A DNA stretch of 64,000 nucleotides, taken from assembly GCA_963932465.1 (NCBI GenBank), contig OZ010799.1, forward strand, positions 162,932,761-162,996,760. The letters run 5' to 3'. The notes below the pieces were generated by a model. That model had not been told where the DNA came from, searched no databases, and saw nothing but the letters and a program-made list of their open reading frames with translations. Made by a program: the position numbers and the translations under genes. This DNA is from Maratus speciosus. Taxonomy: Eukaryota; Arthropoda; Arachnida; Araneae; Salticidae. Positions 57,725 through 64,000 of this stretch are shown one piece after another; positions within the stretch are counted from its first letter, which is position 1; the number at the start of each line of letters is the position of its first letter.

Positions 57725-58090
57725 TTTGCCCTTGCTATCTTGAACTACTTGCAAAACTTCGAGCTTGATTTCCCAACACCCCAATTTCGGGATTCACCCT
57801 TTCTCTTCCAAGGTCCTGAAATTTGTACTCCTAATAATTTTGTTAGAATTTCGTACACTTGTTTTTGAGTTAAATCGATCAAAACCTTTGTTTCATACTC
57901 ACACAGAGGGACAGGTAGACATACATTTTTCAAAAATGTTTAAATCATATCGGGGACTACCCAAGAGGTTTAAATCCATATTAAATTTAATTAAGGGAAA
58001 TTTACGATTACAGTACGTTATTCTTGTGGGATTGAAAAAAAAAAAATAGAAACCCTTTTTTGACACAAAAAACGTTCACAAATATAGCAA
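57725..58090 (-). repeat. Leader-type interspersed repeat, reverse copy 3
   Basis: The reverse strand reads TTTTTCTTCTTGCTATATTTG, then an ATGTCTACCTGTCCCTCTGT leader and GTATGAAACAAAGGTTTTGA. Same leader style as the other family members. Confidence 0.55.
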
Positions 58091-58164
58091 GAAGAAAAAT
58101 TTACCAAAGCGTGTTGATTCTTTAATTCCAAATTTCTAACTAAAATAAATAAATCATATATAAC

Positions 58165-59050
58165 TTATATTAATACCTAACTGCAGATTTAAAATAACGC
58201 TGGTTAAGTATTAAGAATTGAAACATAAACAATAAAATTAACCACAACGATTTCTAACACAACTAATGTCAGGCGAATAATTTAATGCGATCAATCTTTT
58301 TTCACAATTACCCCAAAAAAGTTTTCCGGTCAGATGCATCTAAAGAAGATTATCCGCCGTTCTGTGTAAAAAACGACCGTGTGATAAATTAACCGGGTTT
58401 GTAAGAAAGAACACTATCCTTTAAATAAAAGCATGGAAAGAAGGCTCAAAATAAATAATGATTTTACGAGTGTTGATTTGGTGTTTATTTATATATTTGT
58501 TTATTTATCTAAAATTTTTTGTTAAACTGTTGAACGTTAGAAATAAAAATGCGTTTTTTAAACCCTTATAAAATTAGTTACATTTTAATCTTTTTACGTG
58601 AGTTGAATTACTTGTATTCTTTCACTTTTTTTTCAGAAATAGAAAATTCTACGTTTTATCTCAGTTTTATAAATATGCACTGTGTTCTAAAAACATAGGT
58701 CCACCCAAAAATTTTATCTTTTCTGTTGATATATTATAGACCCGGAGGCAGCTGCAAGAACCATCACCTCATCGAGTTGACGGCTGAATTTCCGGGATTA
58801 GTTAAAACTCGATTCGCATAATAAAATGCGATTGGTCTGTCACCCACGTCATATCTTAGTGGAAAGCACCTTCAAACTCGATTTTACTGGTTGACTCGTA
58901 GGTTTATCCTTGTGTTTTTCTGCTCCCAGCCCCCCATGTTTTCATACCTTTGGGTGCTGGAAAACACAATGATAAACTTACCGAAACATTACTGAAAAAC
59001 TATTGTTCGGTTTAGTACGCTTGTAGAATTGTATCATTCTCCGCCAGCAT
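58165..59050 (+). repeat. Interspersed repeat R1, copy d
   Basis: The R1 blocks (CTAACTGCAG, CACAACTAATGTCAGGCG, GGTCAGATGCATCTAAAG) are followed by a tail ending near GGTTTAGTACGCTTGTAGAA. It is directly repeated by copy e, forming a tandem pair with a period of about 870 bp. Half of a foldback element related to 59977-60257 interrupts it near 58735-58985. Confidence 0.7.
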
Positions 59051-59051
59051 A

Positions 59052-59900
59052 TGAAGATTTAAAATAGCGCTCGTTAAGCATTATGAATGGAAACATAAAC
59101 GATAAAATTAACTACAACGCTTTCTAACACAACTAATCTCAGAAGAAAAAATTAAAGCGATTAATCTTTTTTTTCACAATTACATCAAAAAAATTTCCGG
59201 TCAGATGCATCTAAAGAAAGATTATCTGCCGTTCATTGCAAGAAACGACTGTGTGATAAATTAACGTAAGAAATAACACTATCCTTTAAATAAAAACATG
59301 GAAGAAGGCTGAAAATAAATAACGATTTTCTGAGTGTTGATTTGATGTTTATATTTGTTTATTTTTTTTCTCTGTTAAACTGTTGAATGTTAGAAATTAA
59401 AATGCATTTCAAAATGTCTTATAAAATTACGTACATTTTAACATTTTTACATGAAGTGAACTTGAATTCTTTTCATCTTTTTCAGAAATAGAAAATTTTA
59501 CGTTTTATCTCAGTTTAATAAATATACACTTCTTTCTAAAATCATAGGTTCATACAAAATTTTTATGTTTTCTGTTGAAATACGACATTAAAATACTAAA
59601 TAGCATTTTCCCCTAAAACCCTTCGAAATGCAAAATATTGTGGAGAAAAAATGAGTGTTATTCATGAAATGTGGGTGTTGAAAAATGATATGCGCACCAA
59701 TGAAATATCGTTATAAAATATGTTTTAATTGGAAATAATTTTTCCTATTTTGAAAATTACCTCAGAAATATTTTTAACATTGGATTAATGTTTGATATGT
59801 GATAAAAATCGATAATTCGTCACTGGAAAAGAAAAATGTTCTGTTTAGTACACTTGTGGAATTGTTTCATTAACCTCCTGCATATGCAGCACTTGCCAGC
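59052..59900 (+). repeat. Interspersed repeat R1, copy e
   Basis: The same blocks as copy d in the same order, ending near TGTTTAGTACACTTGTGGAA. The adjacency and shared tails suggest a local duplication. Confidence 0.7.
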
Positions 59901-59976
59901 ATTTCTCGTATAGACCAGGCGGTGGGTTCACAAATTATCCCCTCACAGAGTTTCCGGTTGAAATTTTATGATTAGA

Positions 59977-60257
59977 TAGTACTCAATTAGCACATTAAAA
60001 TGAAAATGGTCTGCAAAGACATATCTTGTGGTAACCGCTTGCAGACCCTATTTTAGTGGTAGATCTCCATTGAGTTTTCTAATGAAATTCTTGCAATCTG
60101 TTATACTTTTACATGCTAAAACTATCTAATGCAAGAACTTCAGTGGATAACTCAATTGGTATCTACCAATCAGCCACTAAAATTAGTTTTACGTGTGGTT
60201 TCCACCAAGATATGACTTGGCAGACCATTTTCATTTTAATATGCTAATAGAGTACTA
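59977..60257. mobile_element. Foldback MITE with TAGTACTC ends
   Basis: The left end TAGTACTCAATTAGCAC and right end GAGTACTA are inverted; the arms of about 125 bp share AAAATGAAAATGGTCTGC and ACATATCTTG. A related half element lies near 58799-58870. Confidence 0.75.
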
Positions 60258-60305
60258 GCTATTCGTGTAATTTCATTCATGAACTCGACAATGTGATCGT
60301 TCGTG

Positions 60306-61412
60306 CTGCATGCATGTTCACAATACCTACTCGGTTCAGATCATGAACCGTTCTCATTGACTTCCAGATTCAGATATCCAGAACATACTGACTTTGAACG
60401 GCTTGGAAGCAGTGCGGTCAATTAAAATTTTGTTCTAAGCACTTTTTTATTGAGTTTGTAGTAGCTATGTGGTATGTCGTCTGTCTATAATATTGTAGAT
60501 CTTCGAATACAAGCAGCGGAGAGTTTAAAAAAATGATTTTTTTTGTTAAATTATTTCAATAGCTAATAAAGTTTTATAAAAAATATGAATGTAAGTATGG
60601 AAAATTTCTATTTTTCAATATTGAATTAAGTTATAAAAATAATTTTAAACAATACTTGTAATTTATATAAAGAAACATTTTTAATATTCGTTATAGTGAT
60701 TGCTATTACGGTTTTAACGACTTTAATTCATTTTTGAGATTTCTACACAACATAATTGATGCAAAAAGTGATATTTTTTAATTTTGTTTTGTTACGTCTT
60801 CATGGGCGCGAAGCGATCATACATGACAAAAAACATATATGCTAATTTACAAGTTTACAAACCCCTTCACAAACAGTACTAACATTATTAAAAGCGAGCG
60901 AGGAACGGAATTTGATTTATTATGTTTATAGAAATTGAATGAAAAAATGATAAATATAAGTAAATTATTTATGTACGTATTTGCATAAGTTTAAGTTATT
61001 CACAATCACCATTAATTTGTGTTATAATTAAATTTTGTGCAATAAAACGCTGAGCAATGCAAGACATTCAAAATCAGCACGGTCTGAACCTACCGAGCCA
61101 ATGAGAACGGCTCAGAATCTGAACCAGCCCCACCAGTGGTCGAGAGCTTCTGCTCTCGAAGCTGGTAGACGGGAGGTGCTGGGTTCGATCCCAATCGCGC
61201 CCGTCGGCCTAATCGTTCGGGGTTTTCGTGGTTTTCTTCGAACCTTGGTTCTCCAAGCGTTAATACGGATAAGGTTCCCTTAGAAAGACCTCCACGGAAG
61301 GCCACCCTCCCTTAGGGCCTATATTCCACGTGCAGATAATTGGCCGGCATAAATACAACCAACCAACCAACCAGAATCTGAACCAAGTAGGTATTGTGAA
61401 TATGCATGCTGC
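60306..61412. repeat. Element with inverted ends, disrupted by SINE
   Basis: The block GCATGCATGTTCACAATACC...GGTTCAGAT...CCGTTCTCATTG at 60306-60362 is the inverted match of 61088-61126 plus 61373-61412. The right arm is split by the SINE at 61127-61372. The interior is AT-rich and non-coding. Confidence 0.7.
61127..61372 (+). mobile_element. tRNA-derived SINE, copy 2
   Basis: It starts GCCCCACCAGTGGTCGAGAG, with A box TGGTCGAGAGC and B box GGTTCGATCCC, and ends in an (ACCA)n tail. It is flanked by AGAATCTGAACCA at 61114-61126 and 61373-61385. It is better preserved than the copy at 46161-46395. The overlapping frames on both strands are incidental. Confidence 0.92.
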
Positions 61413-61474
61413 AGCTGCCCGCACTACTAGGTTTTTTATGCGATTTCTTTCAAGAAGGTAAAAAGACCTGTTAA

Positions 61475-61703
61475 ACCCCTCACTGCGCATTTGTTTTATA
61501 AAAATTGCTTTAAAAATTGTGTATTTATTCTTTTGTCACCAGTTTTTCAAAACAATTTTTTTTTCTAATTTAATCGGGAAAAAGCTCCAATTAAATAAGG
61601 CAAAATTTACAGTAAAAAAATAACTGGTGGGAATAATCAAGGAGAATTAATTAGATGGCAAAAATGCATCCCCGAGAAAATCTCGGGTTGCGCAGCGAGA
61701 GGG
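61475..61703. mobile_element. TTAA-flanked piggyBac-type MITE, copy 1
   Basis: TTAA (61471-61474), then ACCCCTCACTGCGC, with right end CGCAGCGAGAGGG and TTAA (61704-61707). It is the reverse-orientation partner of 62765-63005, sharing TTTTGTCACC and TTTTTCAAAAC blocks. Confidence 0.8.
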
Positions 61704-61996
61704 TTAATACTGACCGCATCTTTGGATAGAAACTACTCAAGCATAGAATTTATAGAGTGAATCGGACATAGACATATTGAAAAATGAAATGTGTCCCTTG
61801 AATTCTTTGTTAAATTAGTAACAAATGGTTCTTATGTGTGCTAATCTATAATATTCATTTGATTATTTAAGGGGGCTTCAGGACTCTTAACCTATTAACG
61901 AGGAGCCTCCTTAACACTTCTTTAGTTCTTCGACACCAATTTTTTGATACATTGTAATTTGGATTTATTTAATCGCTCAAAATCTGAGATTAAATA

Positions 61997-62663
61997 CAGT
62001 AGAACCTCGATTATCCAAAGTAATTGGGACCGATCCTCTTTCGGAAAATTGAAATTTTCGGATAATCGAGAATGCTTTAATTTTAAGATTAAGGAGACAT
62101 ATATGCAGTATTTCGTATTATGGTAATAAGTGCTTAATAAAAATAAAGCAATAGCAAAATAGAAACAAGATAATATTACCTGAATTTTAATTTTGAAATT
62201 AAGTACCATTTACATATATTACAAGGGTTTGAAAAAATGTTTTGTTTATCAAAGTTTCTATTGCCTTTGATTGCCTTTCGACTGCCATGATAGAGCGCAT
62301 TTTTTTAACATTTTTAGTTCACCAGTATGACAGTCTTTCTGCTGCTCCAGACATGCCAAACCTTTTGCAAAACATTCAAAAGCTTCAGAATTGCTAATTT
62401 GCTCGTTTTCTTCGTTCTACTACACAGCTTACGGGAGCTCAAGTTAAATTAACAGGAACTCTAAGAAAGTGGATCGAAAATATTTATTACTCGTAGTTCG
62501 GAAAGGACTGCTCACACGCAAAAAATATGGTAGTTAAAAAAAAAAAAAATTCAATATGGATATTGCAAAAAAGTAATGGGATAGTAAAAAAAAAAGTAAA
62601 AAAATGGATTTCGGTTAATCGATAGTTTCAGTTAAAAGAGTTTCGAATAAAAGAGGTTCTACA
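61997..62663 (-). mobile_element. Tigger/pogo-type derivative, copy 2
   Basis: It starts CAGTAGAACCTCGATTATCC, is flanked by TA on both sides and ends GGTTCTACAG (one change). It is the same family as 5680-6337 in the opposite orientation. On the reverse strand it carries the C-terminal remnant (SNSEAFECFAKGLACLEQQ) with a frame change. Confidence 0.85.
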
Positions 62664-62764
62664 GTAATATGAAATTTTACAAACTAAAATACTGGTACTC
62701 AAATTTAAAAATTTTGTTCCCTTTACCTGGCAAGTTTTCTTGCCAACCGGCATTAATGAGTTAA

Positions 62765-63005
62765 CCCTCTCGCTGCGGAACCCGAGATTTTCTTGGGGAT
62801 GCATTTTTCTATCTAATTAACACTCTTTGATTATTTCCACAAGTTATTTTTTTTATTGTAAATTTTGCTTTATTTAATCGGAGCATTTTCCTGATGAAAT
62901 TAGACAAAAAAGTTTTGTTTTGAAAAACCGGTGACAAAAGAATAAAAATTCTTAAATACACAATTTTTGAAGCAATTTTGATAAAACAATTACGCAGCGA
63001 GAGGG
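62765..63005. mobile_element. TTAA-flanked piggyBac-type MITE, copy 2
   Basis: TTAA (62761-62764), then CCCTCTCGCTGCGG, with right end CGCAGCGAGAGGG and TTAA (63006-63009). It is 241 bp and non-coding. Confidence 0.85.
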
Positions 63006-63009
63006 TTAA

Positions 63010-64000
63010 AGCTTTAAAAGTTTCGAAATTTCAATTTTTTTAGGTGTTAAACTTTTATCTTTTCTGAATATTTTGATATAATTTTTTTCTTTAAATTCCC
63101 GTTAGAACACAATTTACGCCTTTTAGAATTATACCCGCTCAATAGCTAAGGCGGCGTTTCATAAACTTTGAAGTCATTTCACTCCAAAAAACATTTTTGG
63201 GCATAACGCGCACGATATCTCAAAATTTTCTGAATATTTTATTCATGACATTTTCAAAACATATGCTTCATGTTACTCTGTATAAACCGAACCTGTAATT
63301 TCCTTTTTATTGTTAAAAAAAAACTATTTTTTAGGCGAGCATATTTTTTCTAAATTATGCATTAGTTAAATACAAATTTGTATTGAAAATATTAAGATGC
63401 TTTAAATACAAATTTATTCAGGCTCGGAGTAATTATTACAATCTGAAGTATAATTAGGCACCAAAATTTTCATTTTACTTGCAAAAGTTGTTTTGTGATC
63501 CTGCGCGTAATATGTTATGCCTATTTTCTGCTCGTCAAATGTCTGACAGTTTGGAGCCCCCTGTAAATACTAATTCTGTATCTTGCAATTTTTTAGATAT
63601 TTGAAATGAAAGATCGTACTTATATATTCCATTCCCAGTTAAAATTGCTTCTTAAAAGCAAATACACTTTAAGAAATTAAATCGTGAAAATGGTAATTTT
63701 TTTTTTTTTTTTCCAATTTTAAGTCTTGAGACCCCTTAAAAATATCATATGTGCTTTCTCTTACCACTTCAAGCCTAAATAACATTTTATTTATTCACAA
63801 AACAAATAAGCGAAAAACATCAAAATGTACACTTCAGCTCACTTTACTGTTGGTAATTGTACACCATACAGTAAATAGAACCAAAACAAAAAGATTTCGG
63901 GGTGGTTTAAAGGCGTTTCAACACTATGTGCAAAACTACTTAAAAGATGACAGTATTAAAAAAGATGCTAAATTACTTTAATACCTTAGTACTTTGAACC
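63010..64000. other. AT-rich sequence, no gene seen
   Basis: A T run occurs near 63698. A 76-codon + strand frame at 63751-63981 is basic and unrecognised; I see no reason to call it a gene. Confidence 0.5.

Noticed and set aside
61127..61200. Possible tRNA gene with A and B boxes
   Set aside because: The body extends to 246 bp with an (ACCA)n tail and an exact 13-bp target duplication, and a second copy exists, so it is a SINE.
63751..63981. 76-codon frame near the window end
   Set aside because: Basic, low-similarity peptide with no recognised motif; could be an exon cut by the window but nothing supports it.

Overview
This window is strongly AT-rich eukaryotic DNA. I find no convincing host protein gene, tRNA gene or rRNA gene in 64 kb. 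Almost everything that can be explained is transposable-element (TE) sequence, mostly old, nested and decayed. The TE mixture is Penelope-like retroelements with hammerhead-type termini, mariner with a DUF4817-type N-terminus, Tigger/pogo, piggyBac-like TTAA elements, Helitrons with TC...CTAG ends, and a tRNA-derived SINE. This suggests an arthropod, perhaps a chelicerate such as a spider. That assignment is inference from TE content, not from a marker gene.

Region 1-14 kb holds a leader-plus-tandem repeat family, two decayed DUF4817-type mariner relatives (one an inverted head-to-head derivative), a CCGGGTGTCC foldback element, a Tigger derivative, and a 3.9-kb element with an exact 8-bp target duplication. 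The last carries inverted copies of its own 3' end and is interrupted by a further GGGGAGAC element. Region 14-22 kb holds a CACTG MITE, two piggyBac-like elements (one with a transposase remnant), a Tigger fossil, a Penelope-like 3' end and a pogo-type MITE. Region 22-33 kb holds large palindromes, two TTAA elements sharing one TTAA, and a TTAA element containing a Penelope-like GIY-YIG remnant followed by a near-canonical hammerhead ribozyme motif. Region 33-39 kb is a pair of related Helitrons rich in the octamer TGACGTCA. Region 39-43 kb holds another leader-plus-tandem copy, an inverted Penelope-like pair and a 243-bp satellite with dimeric higher-order structure.

The most notable structure spans 43.5-54.1 kb. 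A mariner transposase fossil is split by a CACTG-ended element, which is itself split by a 9.5-kb element with CCCAGC termini. Removing the inserts at their TA duplications restores the mariner reading frame across the join. The 9.5-kb element appears non-coding. It is made of a 220-bp palindrome, a G-rich 120-bp minisatellite, an approximately 830-bp tandem array with embedded TTAA palindromes, a degenerate approximately 145-bp array, a SINE and a hAT-type MITE.

Region 54-64 kb holds a tandem pair of CCGGGTGTCC foldback elements, a mariner 3' end, duplicated copies of an interspersed repeat family, a SINE inserted into another element's inverted repeat, and a Tigger copy between two TTAA MITEs. 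All boundaries were read by eye; family names rest on motif recognition, not database searches.
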